A stretch of DNA of 64,000 bases, from assembly GCF_014205225.1 (NCBI RefSeq), contig NZ_JACHNB010000001.1, positions 4,631,501 through 4,695,500 on the forward strand, written 5' to 3'. The notes under the pieces are model-generated. The model searched no databases and was not told where the DNA came from. It saw only the letters and a list, made by a program, of their open reading frames with translations. Source of the stretch: Actinoplanes octamycinicus (GTDB lineage Bacteria; Actinomycetota; Actinomycetes; Mycobacteriales; Micromonosporaceae). The translations under genes and the position numbers were made by a program. Of this stretch, positions 8,212-16,878 are shown in pieces; the stretch's first letter is position 1, and each line of letters starts with the position of its first letter.

Positions 8212-9879
8212 TCACACGCGGAAGCGGGAGACCACCTCGCGGAGTTCGCCGGCGACCCGGGTCAGCTCGCCCATCGACGCGTCCGCCTCGCTGAGCGCGG
8301 ACGTGGTGGCGTGCGCGGCGCCGGCCACCGCGTTGATGTTGCCGGCGATGGTGGTGCTGCCGGTGGCCGCCTCGCCGATGCTGCGGCTCATCTCGTTGGT
8401 GGTGGCGGTCTGCTGCTCGACCGCCGACGCGATGGTCACCTGGTAGTCGTTGATCTCCGAGATGATCCGGGAGATCTCCTGGATGGCGGTCACCGCGTTC
8501 TCGGTGTCGGCCTGGATCGCCTGGACCCGCTGGGCGATGTCCTCAGTGGCCTTCGCGGTCTCCTGGGCCAGGTCCTTGACCTCGGTGGCGACCACCGCGA
8601 ATCCCTTGCCGGCCTCGCCGGCCCGGGCCGCCTCGATGGTCGCGTTCAGGGCCAGCAGGTTGGTCTGCTCGGCGATGCTGGTGATCGTCTTGACCACGTC
8701 GCCGATCTCCGCGGACGACTCGCCGAGCTTGGCCACCGTGTTGTTGGTGACCTGGGCGACGTTGACCGCGCCGGCCGCCACCTGGGCGGCGCTGGAGGCG
8801 TTCTGCGAGATCTCCCGGATCGACGCGCCCATCTCGTCGCTGCCGGCCGCCACCGACTGCACGCTGGCGGACACCTCGTTGGCCGTGCCGGCCACCATCC
8901 CGGCCTGCTCGGCGGCCTCCCGCGCCTCGGCGTCCAGCCGGCGGGTGATGGTGCTCAGCCGCTCGGTGACCGTGCCGAGCGTGCCGGCGTCGTGGGTGAG
9001 TTGCCGGACCGTGGTCTGCAGGCCCTCCCGGGCCCGGTTCACCGCCTCGGCCATCCGGCCCAGCTCGTCGCGGGAGCGGACCTCGGCCGGCACGGTCAGA
9101 TCGCCGTCGGCGACCGCGCCGAGCGCCGAGGAGACGGTTGCCAGCTGCCGTTTGATCAGCCGCATCACGCCGAACCCGACGAACGCCGCGACCGCGAACC
9201 CGATCACCAGCCCGACCAGGGTGATCAGCCTAGACCGCTGGTAGGCCTGGTTGCTGGTGGCGGTCATCGCGTCGGCGTCCGACTCCTCGGCCTGCTGCAG
9301 CTCGTCCATCGCGCCGTTCATGGCGTCCTCGGCGCTGGTGAAAGCGCCCATGATCTGGTCCGGTGCGGGCATCTGGAAGCCGGCCGGCGGCGCCTTGCGG
9401 AAGATCAGCACGTCGCGCAGCGCCCGGTAGCGCTGCATCGCCTCGGCGAAGGTGTCCAGCCGGGTCAGCCGGTCCCGCGCCCCGGAGTCGATGGCGATCT
9501 CGCGGTAGGCGGCGGTCGCCGCGTCGATCTGCGTGTCGGCCGCGCTGGTGCCGCTCAGCCCGGCCTGGGTCAGCTGGTCGTCGTGCTGGCCCTGCCCGGA
9601 GGAGACCAGCAGCATGCCGCGGAACAGGTTGGTGATGCCGCCACGCAGGTTGGCCAGCTGTTCCATGCTGTCGACGTGGTGGTCCTTCATCGCCTGCAGG
9701 TCGTCGCGGAGCTGCCCCATCCGGCTCAGCGAGACCACCGTCACGAGCAGGGCCACCACCGCCACGCAGGCCGCGGTGATGGTGCTCTTGATCAGCAGGC
9801 TGCGGTCGCCGAGAACCCGTTCCAGCAGCCCACGGGGCACCGCGGCGGTCCGCCCGGCGTCAGTGGTGTCCGGCTGCAT
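8212..9879 (-). CDS. Methyl-accepting chemotaxis protein
   Basis: The 555-residue receptor has a first TM helix near residues 28-50, a periplasmic-side helical domain of about 150 residues, and a second TM near 205-230 ([20 protein letters not shown]). A HAMP domain follows, then a long coiled-coil signalling domain. The hairpin tip is [19 protein letters not shown], the most conserved part of the family, followed by [15 protein letters not shown]. It would signal to CheA/CheW, which are not in this window. Start ATG at 9879 follows GGAGG by 5 nt. The ligand cannot be read from sequence. Confidence 0.95.
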   Translation of the reverse strand: MQPDTTDAGRTAAVPRGLLERVLGDRSLLIKSTITAACVAVVALLVTVVSLSRMGQLRDDLQAMKDHHVDSMEQLANLRGGITNLFRGMLLVSSGQGQHDDQLTQAGLSGTSAADTQIDAATAAYREIAIDSGARDRLTRLDTFAEAMQRYRALRDVLIFRKAPPAGFQMPAPDQIMGAFTSAEDAMNGAMDELQQAEESDADAMTATSNQAYQRSRLITLVGLVIGFAVAAFVGFGVMRLIKRQLATVSSALGAVADGDLTVPAEVRSRDELGRMAEAVNRAREGLQTTVRQLTHDAGTLGTVTERLSTITRRLDAEAREAAEQAGMVAGTANEVSASVQSVAAGSDEMGASIREISQNASSAAQVAAGAVNVAQVTNNTVAKLGESSAEIGDVVKTITSIAEQTNLLALNATIEAARAGEAGKGFAVVATEVKDLAQETAKATEDIAQRVQAIQADTENAVTAIQEISRIISEINDYQVTIASAVEQQTATTNEMSRSIGEAATGSTTIAGNINAVAGAAHATTSALSEADASMGELTRVAGELREVVSRFRV

Positions 9880-9929
9880 CGGGTCCTCCCTGGTGGTCGG
9901 ACCAACTCTAGAATTCTTTTCACGTCCTT

Positions 9930-10592
9930 TTAGCGGTATTGCCCAAGACGTCCGGCGAGCGCCCGCCGGCTCCGCCAGGCGGGCCGGACCACCCGGTAGG
10001 CCAGGACGCCGCCGACGCTCAGGACATAGAGCCCCCACCAGTACGCGTGGGCGACCGCCGAGCCGGTGAAGTCGCCGCCCGCCCACAGCTGGTGCGGCAG
10101 CGCGAGCGTGACGCCGAAGCAGGCGTAGAGGTCGAGGGCGTGCCGGCGGACGGTGCGCAGCGCGGCCACCGCCACGGTGGCCAGCACCGCGGCGCCGCCG
10201 GCCGCGAAGAGCATCCCCGGCCCGGCCGGCCAGCCGCGCTCGGCCAGCACCAGGACCAGGTGCGCGGCGAGCAGCGCGAGCGACCGGGTCGCCGCCCAGT
10301 GCCGCCAGGCCAGCACCTGGCCGGCGCCGAACGCCCGGACCACCACCGGGATCCGGGCCAGCAGCAGGGTCTGCACCAGCAGCAGGTCGGCCGACCAGAG
10401 CCCGGCGAGCCGGCCGGCCGCACCGACCGTCGTCCAGCCGCCGGCCGCGCCCTGCTGCACCCCGCCGTTGCCCACCCAGAACGCGGTGACCACCAGCAGG
10501 CTCAGCCCGACCAGGAGACCGCCGGGCTCGGCGGCCCGGCGCGGGACCGGGGCGCGGCCGGCCGGCCGGGTGGTGGTCGGGGCGGACGTCAT
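9930..10592 (-). CDS. Ferric-reductase-type transmembrane domain protein without flavin domain
   Basis: The 220-residue protein is nearly all membrane helices, with about six. Histidines appear in [15 protein letters not shown] and [10 protein letters not shown], the places where ferric reductase-like proteins bind heme. Actinobacterial relatives normally continue into FAD- and NAD-binding domains of another 200 or so residues; this one stops right after the last helix (basic tail ending GRLGQYR). Either it passes electrons to a separate flavoprotein or it is a remnant. The start at 10592 lacks an obvious ribosome binding site. It precedes the chemoreceptor gene on the same strand. Confidence 0.72.
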   Translation of the reverse strand: MTSAPTTTRPAGRAPVPRRAAEPGGLLVGLSLLVVTAFWVGNGGVQQGAAGGWTTVGAAGRLAGLWSADLLLVQTLLLARIPVVVRAFGAGQVLAWRHWAATRSLALLAAHLVLVLAERGWPAGPGMLFAAGGAAVLATVAVAALRTVRRHALDLYACFGVTLALPHQLWAGGDFTGSAVAHAYWWGLYVLSVGGVLAYRVVRPAWRSRRALAGRLGQYR

Positions 10593-10745
10593 GGCCCGGA
10601 TGATGCGGGACCGGGGTGAGTCCGGGGTTAGCTCCGGCTGTGAGTTGGCTGAGGTCGCTGCTCACCGCGTACCGGAAACCGGGTTTGGTCCTCCCGGGTG
10701 TCGCCGGTGACGCGGGAGTGATGGCTGGGCCGGTAGGCTGCGGAG

Positions 10746-12245
10746 ATGGCCGACGAGGACGTGGTCCGGGAGCTGCTCGCCGCGGTGCCCGCCGGCTGCA
10801 CCTGGCTGGTGCCGATCACCGATGACGACGGCGTGACCATCGACTTCCGGGTGGCGGCCACCAGCGATCAGATCCGCGACATCCACGACCGCGGCACGCA
10901 GCGCGTCGGCGGGCGGCTCAGCGAGCTCTACCCGTCCATGGTGGACGGACCGCTGTGGCGGCTCTACCTCGAGGTGCTGGCGACCGGGACGTCGGCCACC
11001 ATGGACGAGTTCCGCTACGAGGAGTCCCGGCCCGGCGTGGTGGCCGAGTCGCGCTTCGAGATCACCGTGCACCGGGTGCTGGGCGGCCTGTTGGTCTGGT
11101 GGACCCGGGTGGACGAGCACCGTCGCCGGCTGGAGAGCACCGAGCTGCTCGGCAGCCTCGGCTGGACCGAGCACGAGCTGGCCACCGGCCGCTCCGAGTG
11201 GTCCCCGGGGATGTACCGGATCTTCGAACGGGACCCGGCCGAGGGCCCCATGCCGCGCACCGCGCAGGCCGCCGCGATGCTGCCCGAGGACCGCGGGATC
11301 GCCGAGGCCTCCTGGCAGACCATGGACATGGGGAGCACCTCGGACGTGACCGTCCGGTTCCGGATCGGCGACGGGATCAAACACCTGCGGATCCTCTCCG
11401 ACCTGGCCCGGGACGCCGGCGGGCGGCCGGTGAAGATCTACGCGGTGGTGCAGGACGTGACCGCCCGGGTGGCCACCCGCACCGAGATCGAGCGGCTCAG
11501 CGATCAGGTCCGGGATCGGGAGCTGAGCGCGCTGGCCGAGCACCGGGTGGCCCGCCAGTTGCAGCAGATGATCCAGCCGGTGCCGGACGGCTCGTTCGAG
11601 CTGGACGGTCTGGAGGCGATGGTCAGCTACCTGCCGGCGGAGAGCGCGGTGCAGGTGGGCGGCGACTGGTACCACGCGCAGACCCTGCCGGACGGCCGGG
11701 TGGCGCTGGCCGTCGGCGACGTGGCCGGGCACGGCATGGAGGCCGCCAGCGGCATGGCCCACCTGCGGTTCGCCCTGGTCGCCTGGCTGTCGGTGGGCAT
11801 CCGCGACCCCGGGCTGCTGCTCCGACACCTGAACCGGCTCTGCGCCCAGCTGGGTATCACCGGCACCGCGGTGGTCGGCGTCTACGACCCGGGCACCCGG
11901 CTGCTGCCCTGGGCGCGGGCCGGGCACATGGCCCCGCTGATCGGCCGGCGGGGGTACACCATCGACCTGGAGCGGCCGCCCGGTCTGCTGCTCGGTGCCG
12001 AGACCGAGACCGACTTCCCGGTCGCCAGCACCCGGCTGGAGCCCGGCGACCTGGTCCTCTTCTACACCGACGGGCTGGTGGAGCGGCGCGGCGACGTGAC
12101 CGGCCGGACCGCCGAGGTGCGCGAGCACCTGAGCGCGGTGTCGGCGGCGCCGGGCGAGGACCCGCTGCCCGAGATCCATCGGCTGCTGCACGCGCCGAGC
12201 CCGGACGACGACACGTGCACGCTGGCGGTGCGGGTCAGAGAATAG
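10746..12245 (+). CDS. PP2C-type serine phosphatase with PAS-like N-terminus (SpoIIE/RsbU family)
   Basis: The 499-residue protein has a PAS-like sensory region (about residues 15-250), a short coiled coil near 250-275, and a SpoIIE-type phosphatase domain to the end. Metal-binding motifs are visible in [29 protein letters not shown] and the terminal PDDDTCTL. Such enzymes dephosphorylate STAS-domain anti-anti-sigma factors. A STAS protein and an anti-sigma kinase are encoded convergently just downstream, which makes them the likely partners. The ATG at 10746 is the natural start. The signal sensed is unknown. Confidence 0.93.
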   Translation: MADEDVVRELLAAVPAGCTWLVPITDDDGVTIDFRVAATSDQIRDIHDRGTQRVGGRLSELYPSMVDGPLWRLYLEVLATGTSATMDEFRYEESRPGVVAESRFEITVHRVLGGLLVWWTRVDEHRRRLESTELLGSLGWTEHELATGRSEWSPGMYRIFERDPAEGPMPRTAQAAAMLPEDRGIAEASWQTMDMGSTSDVTVRFRIGDGIKHLRILSDLARDAGGRPVKIYAVVQDVTARVATRTEIERLSDQVRDRELSALAEHRVARQLQQMIQPVPDGSFELDGLEAMVSYLPAESAVQVGGDWYHAQTLPDGRVALAVGDVAGHGMEAASGMAHLRFALVAWLSVGIRDPGLLLRHLNRLCAQLGITGTAVVGVYDPGTRLLPWARAGHMAPLIGRRGYTIDLERPPGLLLGAETETDFPVASTRLEPGDLVLFYTDGLVERRGDVTGRTAEVREHLSAVSAAPGEDPLPEIHRLLHAPSPDDDTCTLAVRVRE

Positions 12246-12261
12246 AAGTGCGGGTCAGAGA
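12228..12261. repeat. 20-bp tandem duplication across two convergent stop codons
   Basis: GTGCGGGTCAGAGA occurs at 12228-12241 and 12248-12261. The first copy holds the last codons of the phosphatase gene. The second holds the TGA stop (as TCA) of the convergent anti-sigma gene. Confidence 0.8.
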
Positions 12262-12644
12262 TGGAGGCAGATCCGCACCAGGGTGCCGCCCGGCACGTCG
12301 GTGGTGTAGACCGAGTCGCAGACCCGCTCGACGATGGCCAGGCCGCGCCCGCGGATCGCCTCGGCCGCCGGCATCGGCCGGCCGAACGGGCGTGGGCCGC
12401 CGCCGTCGACCACGTCGCAGATCAGCTGGCCGTCCTCGGCCCAGACCCGGATGTGCCCGCCGCCGCCGGTGTGCTGCAGGGTGTTGGTGGTCAGCTCGCT
12501 GACCGCCAGGGTGAGCAGGTCGATGCGGGCCGGTGGCAGGCCCAGCTCGCGGGCCCGCTCGGTGACGAACGTGCGGACCCGGCGCAGGTCGTCGGGCTCG
12601 GTGTACGACATGCCGTCGGTGTCGGTGGGCTGCTGGTCAGGCAT
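12255..12644 (-). CDS. Anti-sigma regulatory factor, HATPase_c (RsbW-like serine kinase)
   Basis: The 129-residue protein is a single GHKL ATP-binding domain. The N box reads AVSELTTNTLQHTGG and the G-box region is GRGLAIVERVCD. Such proteins hold sigma factors and phosphorylate STAS antagonists. Its start overlaps the end of the STAS gene by 8 bp (CATGCC within the last codons), so the two are translationally coupled. The phosphatase that would reset the switch is encoded convergently. The target sigma factor is not in this window. Confidence 0.92.
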   Translation of the reverse strand: MPDQQPTDTDGMSYTEPDDLRRVRTFVTERARELGLPPARIDLLTLAVSELTTNTLQHTGGGGHIRVWAEDGQLICDVVDGGGPRPFGRPMPAAEAIRGRGLAIVERVCDSVYTTDVPGGTLVRICLHL

Positions 12645-12978
12645 GGCGGCCCTTCTCGGCGCTCTCCTCGGCCGGGGCGCGCAGCAGCGCGTCCAGCCCG
12701 GTCAGCTCGAGGACCGCGGCGACCGTGCCGGTGGCGCCGGTCAGGTAGAGCCCGCCGTCCCGGGCGCGGGCCGCGTGATGGGCGGTGACCAGCGCGTGCA
12801 CCCCGGTGGAATCGAGGAAGCCGACGTCGCTGACATCGACGAACACCACCGCAGAGTGGCTGACCGCGTCGAGCAGCACGGCGGTGAGCCGGTCGCGGGC
12901 GGTGAGATCACAGTCGCCGGCCAGGAGCACGGTGATCCGGCCCGGCTGAGCGGCCGTTCTCGCCTCGAAGCTCGCCAT
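12637..12978 (-). CDS. STAS-domain anti-sigma factor antagonist
   Basis: The 113-residue protein is one STAS domain. The phosphorylatable serine is in the motif VGFLDSTGVHALV, the standard SpoIIAA/RsbV site. It would bind the downstream anti-sigma kinase when unphosphorylated and release the sigma factor. The Met at 12978 (MASFEAR) starts the domain at the usual distance; the upstream extension in frame is Arg/Pro-rich and has no support. It is coupled to the kinase gene by an 8-bp overlap. Confidence 0.92.
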   Translation of the reverse strand: MASFEARTAAQPGRITVLLAGDCDLTARDRLTAVLLDAVSHSAVVFVDVSDVGFLDSTGVHALVTAHHAARARDGGLYLTGATGTVAAVLELTGLDALLRAPAEESAEKGRHA

Positions 12979-13070
12979 CGACCGCCGTACCTTTCCCTGC
13001 CGGGGAACGCCTGCCCGGCCCATCATGTCACCCGGCGGCCCGGAACGCGCCCACCGGATCGGTGAAGCGC

Positions 13071-13106
13071 GACGCGCGGGCACCGCTTGGCCGGCGCCCG
13101 CGCGTC
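13071..13106 (-). terminator. Hairpin after glnII
   Basis: An 11-bp perfect GC stem (13071-13081 with 13096-13106) closes a 14-nt loop, just past the stop of the minus-strand glutamine synthetase gene. There is no T-tract. Confidence 0.5.
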
Positions 13107-13119
13107 GTGTCGCTGCTCG

Positions 13120-14127
13120 TCAGCCCTGAGCGAGAGCCTCGCAGCAGGTGTCGATCAGCAGGCGGGTGACCACGTACGGGTCCACGTTCGCGTTCGGGCG
13201 GCGGTCCTCGATGTAACCCTTGCCGTCCTTCTCCACCTGCCACGGGATGCGCACCGAGGCGCCGCGGTCGGAGACGCCGTAGCTGTACTCGGTCCACGGG
13301 GCGGTCTCATGCAGGCCGGTCAGGCGCTGCTCGATGCCGGCGCCGTAGCCGTCCACGTGCTCCTGGCGCCGCTTGCCGAGCGCCTCCGCCGCGGTGATGA
13401 TCGCGTCGTAGTTGTCGCGCATCGCGTTGGTGGAGAAGTTGGTGTGCGCGCCGGCGCCGTTCCAGTCGCCCTTGACCGGCTTCGGGTCCAGGGTGGCGGA
13501 GATGCCGTAGTCCTCGGCGATGCGGTAGAGCAGCCAGCGGGCCACCCACAGCTCGTCGGCCACCTGCGGGGCGGCGACCGGGCCGATCTGGAACTCCCAC
13601 TGACCCGGCATCACCTCGGCGTTGATGCCGGACAGGTGCAGGCCGGCCTCGAGGCAGGCGTCCATGTGCTTCTCGACGATCTCCCGGCCGAAGACCTCGT
13701 CCGCGCCGACGCCGCAGTAGTAGCCACCCTGCGGGGCCGGGTAGCCGCCACCGGCCGGGAAGCCGAGCGGGCGGCCGTCCTGGAAGAAGGTGTACTCCTG
13801 CTCGATGCCGAAGATCGCCTCCTGGTCGGCGTACTTCTCGGCGGACGCGCGCAGGGCGGCGCGGGTGTTGGTGGGGTGCGGGGTGCCGTCGATCAGCTCG
13901 ACCTCGCACAGCACGATGATGTTGTTGCCGCCGCGGATCGGGTCCGGACAGGTGAAGACCGGGCGGAGCACACAGTCCGACTTGTCACCGGGCGCCTGGT
14001 TGGTGCTGGAACCGTCGAAACCCCACAGGGGCGGCTGCTCGCCGTCGGCCAGGATCTTGGTCTTCGACCGGAGCTTCGCGGTGGGCTGGGTTCCGTCGGT
14101 CCACAGGTACTCGGCCTTGACAGCCAT
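13120..14127 (-). CDS. glnII: Type II glutamine synthetase
   Basis: The 335-residue enzyme joins glutamate and ammonia to glutamine using ATP. Length and motifs (WGFDGSSTNQA, IFGIEQEYTFF, GINAEVMPGQWEFQIGP, GDWNGAGAHTNFST, SVRIPWQV) match the short eukaryotic-type GSII, not the roughly 470-residue GSI. GSII lacks the adenylylation site of GSI, so control is transcriptional, in actinomycetes through GlnR. GAGGAG lies 5 nt before the ATG. A GlnR-like half-site lies about 95-110 bp upstream. Confidence 0.95.
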   Translation of the reverse strand: MAVKAEYLWTDGTQPTAKLRSKTKILADGEQPPLWGFDGSSTNQAPGDKSDCVLRPVFTCPDPIRGGNNIIVLCEVELIDGTPHPTNTRAALRASAEKYADQEAIFGIEQEYTFFQDGRPLGFPAGGGYPAPQGGYYCGVGADEVFGREIVEKHMDACLEAGLHLSGINAEVMPGQWEFQIGPVAAPQVADELWVARWLLYRIAEDYGISATLDPKPVKGDWNGAGAHTNFSTNAMRDNYDAIITAAEALGKRRQEHVDGYGAGIEQRLTGLHETAPWTEYSYGVSDRGASVRIPWQVEKDGKGYIEDRRPNANVDPYVVTRLLIDTCCEALAQG

Positions 14128-14220
14128 GAACTCTCCTCAAGTCAAAAACGGCGCCATGCTGGCAGTGCCGGACAACCCTGGCGCGGCGCGAGGACCCTAA
14201 CGGCCGAAGATCAAATCCAT

Positions 14221-14236
14221 GTTTCCGATCCCGAAC
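14221..14236 (-). promoter_or_regulatory. Possible GlnR-binding half-box upstream of glnII
   Basis: On the minus strand GTTCG-N6-GAAAC resembles the actinomycete GlnR a-site (GTnAC-N6-GAAAC) with two mismatches in the left half. Position and gene fit, but the second site is not clear. Confidence 0.4.
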
Positions 14237-14266
14237 AGCGGACGAGTGATCCCGGTTACCTCCAGG

Positions 14267-15133
14267 TCACCAGTGCCTGCCTTCGCGGAGCAGCGCGGCG
14301 CGGGCCATCGCGATGTGCGGGGCGTCCCGGGTGGCCGCGCGGGTGGCCAGGTAGAGCGTGTTGATCGGTGGGTCGGCGGTGGTCAGCACCTCGGTCAGGG
14401 CGCCGGTGGCGAGGTCGTCGGCGACCAGGTAGCGCGGCAGCACGGTGACCCCGATGCCGGCGATCGCGGCGGCGCGCAACGCGCGCAGGTCGGGGACGAC
14501 GAGCACGGCCCGCCTGGGTGGCGGCTGGCCCAGGACGTGCCGCCACCAGCGGCGCACGATCGGCAGTTCCTCGGCGTACGCGAGCAGCGGCGCCCGGCGC
14601 AGATCCGGGACCGGAACCACCTCCGGAGCGGCCACCAGCGCGAACTCCTCGTCGCAGAGCGGCTCCGCGTGCAGGCCGGCCCGGCGCGGCCGGACCGCGC
14701 TGACCACCAGGTCGAGGCGGCCCTGGCCGAGCTCGGCGAGCAGGTCGTCGGCCAGCCCGAGCCGGACCCGGACCGCGACCCCGGCGGCGATCGTGCCGGC
14801 CAGCGCGGGCAGCACCCGGGCGCTGGTCAGCTCGGCCGGCCCGCCCAGGTGCAGGGTCCGGCCGCCGGGCTCAGCCGGCTCGCCCAGCCCGACGGCCACC
14901 CCGGCCAGCGCGTCCATCGGCCCGTCCAGCCGCCGGGCCAGGTCGTCGGCAGCCGCGGTCGGGGTGACGCCGCGCGGCCCGCGGACGAACAGCGGGTGGC
15001 CCAGCTCGGTCTCCAGCGCGCGCAGCTGGGCGGTGACCGTCGGCTGGGCCACGCCGAGCAGCTCGGCGGCCCGGGTCAGGGTGCCGGCCCGGTGGACGGC
15101 CAGGAACGTGTGCAGCAGGTCGAGGCTCACCAT
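14267..15133 (-). CDS. LysR-family transcriptional regulator
   Basis: The 288-residue protein has an N-terminal winged HTH (LLHTFLAVHRAGTLTRAAEL then VAQPTVTAQLRALE, about residues 5-60) and a C-terminal effector-binding domain. It is divergent from a DJ-1/PfpI-family gene with a 99-bp shared spacer, the classical LysR layout, so it probably controls that gene and itself. The start at 15133 places the HTH at the family position; longer frames run antisense into the neighbour. The inducer is unknown. Confidence 0.93.
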   Translation of the reverse strand: MVSLDLLHTFLAVHRAGTLTRAAELLGVAQPTVTAQLRALETELGHPLFVRGPRGVTPTAAADDLARRLDGPMDALAGVAVGLGEPAEPGGRTLHLGGPAELTSARVLPALAGTIAAGVAVRVRLGLADDLLAELGQGRLDLVVSAVRPRRAGLHAEPLCDEEFALVAAPEVVPVPDLRRAPLLAYAEELPIVRRWWRHVLGQPPPRRAVLVVPDLRALRAAAIAGIGVTVLPRYLVADDLATGALTEVLTTADPPINTLYLATRAATRDAPHIAMARAALLREGRHW

Positions 15134-15135
15134 GC

Positions 15136-15151
15136 CATCAATTCTCTGATG
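15136..15151. promoter_or_regulatory. Weak inverted repeat near the LysR start
   Basis: CATCA-N6-TGATG lies three bases upstream of the lysR-type start, in the divergent spacer. It could be an autoregulatory site; the spacing is not the standard T-N11-A. Confidence 0.25.
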
Positions 15152-15232
15152 GCTGACTGCCGCTGAGCCTCTTGGACCCTGATCGCCCTGCCCGGGCATG
15201 GTTGGCGCGTTCCCCTCGGAGAAAGGACTGAC

Positions 15233-15910
15233 ATGGCGAAGATCCTGATCGGCCTCACCAGCCACGGCGACCTGGGCGGGCTGCGGCCCACCGGCTACTA
15301 CCTGCCGGAGGCGGCCCACCCGTGGAAGGTGTTCACCGCGGCCGGGCACGAGGTCGAGTTCGCGAGCGTGGCCGGCGGCGAGCCGCCGGTCGACGGCGTG
15401 GACCTGACCGACCCGGTGCAGAAGGAGTTCACCGAGGACGCCGGGGTGCGGGAGCGGGTGCGGCACACGCCGCGGTTCGCCGACCTCGACCCGGCCGGCT
15501 ACGACGCGGTGCTGTTCGCCGGCGGGCACGGCGCGATGTGGGACTTCCCGGGCGACGCCGGACTGATCCGGCTCGGCCGGGAGATCTACGAGCGGGGCGG
15601 CGTGGTGGCCGCGGTCTGCCACGGGCCGGCCGCGCTGATCGGGCTGACTCTCGCCGACGGCACCCCGCTGGTGGCCGGCAAGCGGGTCGCCGGGTTCACC
15701 GACAGCGAGGAGGCCGCGGCCGGGCTGACCAAGGTGGTGCCGTTCCTGCTCGCGCGCCGGCTGACCGAGCTGGGCGCGCGGCACTCCGGCGCGGCCGACT
15801 GGCAGCCGCACGTGGTCACCGACGGGCGCTTGGTGACCGGGCAGAACCCGGCCTCGTCGACCGGCGTGGCGGAGCAAGTGCTGAAGGTCCTGTCCACAGA
15901 GAACCGGTAG
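15233..15910 (+). CDS. DJ-1/PfpI-family protein, class I glutamine amidotransferase-like
   Basis: The 225-residue protein has the nucleophile elbow AAVCHGPAAL with the reactive cysteine, plus GGHGAMWDF and PLVAGKRVAGFTDSEE. These are typical of Hsp31-like proteins, which act as glutathione-independent glyoxalases or protein deglycases on methylglyoxal damage. A glutamate in GYYLPEAAHPW is at the usual position of the DJ-1 acid residue. The gene is divergent from a LysR regulator. The start is preceded by GAGAAAGGA. The exact reaction cannot be settled from sequence. Confidence 0.92.
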   Translation: MAKILIGLTSHGDLGGLRPTGYYLPEAAHPWKVFTAAGHEVEFASVAGGEPPVDGVDLTDPVQKEFTEDAGVRERVRHTPRFADLDPAGYDAVLFAGGHGAMWDFPGDAGLIRLGREIYERGGVVAAVCHGPAALIGLTLADGTPLVAGKRVAGFTDSEEAAAGLTKVVPFLLARRLTELGARHSGAADWQPHVVTDGRLVTGQNPASSTGVAEQVLKVLSTENR

Positions 15911-15998
15911 GCCCATAATGTGACGGGCCCCACAGCCTTGCCCGCGGCGGGCCGGGCGACGACGATCGGGGGAAGCAGCGCGGGAGGAGGCGGGCGCG

Positions 15999-16874
15999 GT
16001 GCACACCCAGAGGATCGTGGTCGGCTACGACGGCTCGGCGGAGGCGCGGAAAGCGGCCCGCTGGGCACTGGACGAGGCCGAGCGGAGCGACGTGCCGGTC
16101 GAGCTGGTCTACGCGTACGAGTGGCCGACCTACGTGCCGGCCGCCGCGATGATGCCGGCCGCCGCGGTCTACCCGGACGTGGACACCGACCTGGCGGTCG
16201 CCGAGATGCTCGGCCGGGCGGTGGACACCGCGATGAGCAGCCACCCCGGCGTCCGGGTGTGGGCCCGGGTGGAGCACTCCACCGCCGCGGTCGCCCTGCT
16301 CCAGCGGGCCGCCGACGCGTCCCTGGTGGTGCTCGGCGGCCGCCGGCCCACCGGGATGCGCGCCTGGCTCGGCTCGACCAGCGGCTCGGTCAGCGCGCAC
16401 GCCCGCTGCCCGGTGGTGGTGGTCCGCGGCGAGCCGCGGGCGACCGACCCGGTGGTGGCCGGGGTGGACGAGTCGGAGGCGGCCGGGCTGGTGCTCGGTT
16501 TCGCCTTCGAGCAGGCCGCGGTGCGCGGGGTGCCGGTCCGCGCGGTGCACGGCTGGTCGCCGCCGGACGGGCGGGATCTCCTCTGCGAGACGAACCTGCG
16601 GGCGATCGGCGAGGAGCGCGGCCGGCTGGAGGCGCTGGTCGGCTGCTGGCGGCGGCGGTACCCGGGGATCCCGGTGAGCGCCGAGGTGATGGTCGGCTCG
16701 CCGGGGGAGGTGCTGGCCCAGGCCGCGGCCGGGGCGCAGCTGGTGGTGGCCGGCGCCCGGACCCGCCGGGCGCTGCGCGCCGTGCTCCGCCCGTCGGTCG
16801 GCCGGCACCTGCTGCACCGGGCGCGGTGCAGCGTCGCGCTGGTCAGCCGGACCCGGGCGGCGATCCGGTTCTGA
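15999..16874 (+). CDS. Universal stress protein with two UspA domains
   Basis: The 291-residue protein is a tandem of UspA folds (about residues 3-140 and 150-285). The first begins RIVVGYDGSAEARKAARWA and has an ATP-binding-like tail (GSTSGSVSAHARCPVVVV). The second ends VGRHLLHRARCSVALVSR. Such proteins bind ATP and appear under stress or dormancy. The GTG start is preceded by GGGAGGAGG. It ends 5 bp before the convergent TetX-like gene. Confidence 0.93.
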   Translation: MHTQRIVVGYDGSAEARKAARWALDEAERSDVPVELVYAYEWPTYVPAAAMMPAAAVYPDVDTDLAVAEMLGRAVDTAMSSHPGVRVWARVEHSTAAVALLQRAADASLVVLGGRRPTGMRAWLGSTSGSVSAHARCPVVVVRGEPRATDPVVAGVDESEAAGLVLGFAFEQAAVRGVPVRAVHGWSPPDGRDLLCETNLRAIGEERGRLEALVGCWRRRYPGIPVSAEVMVGSPGEVLAQAAAGAQLVVAGARTRRALRAVLRPSVGRHLLHRARCSVALVSRTRAAIRF

Positions 16875-16878
16875 GCGC

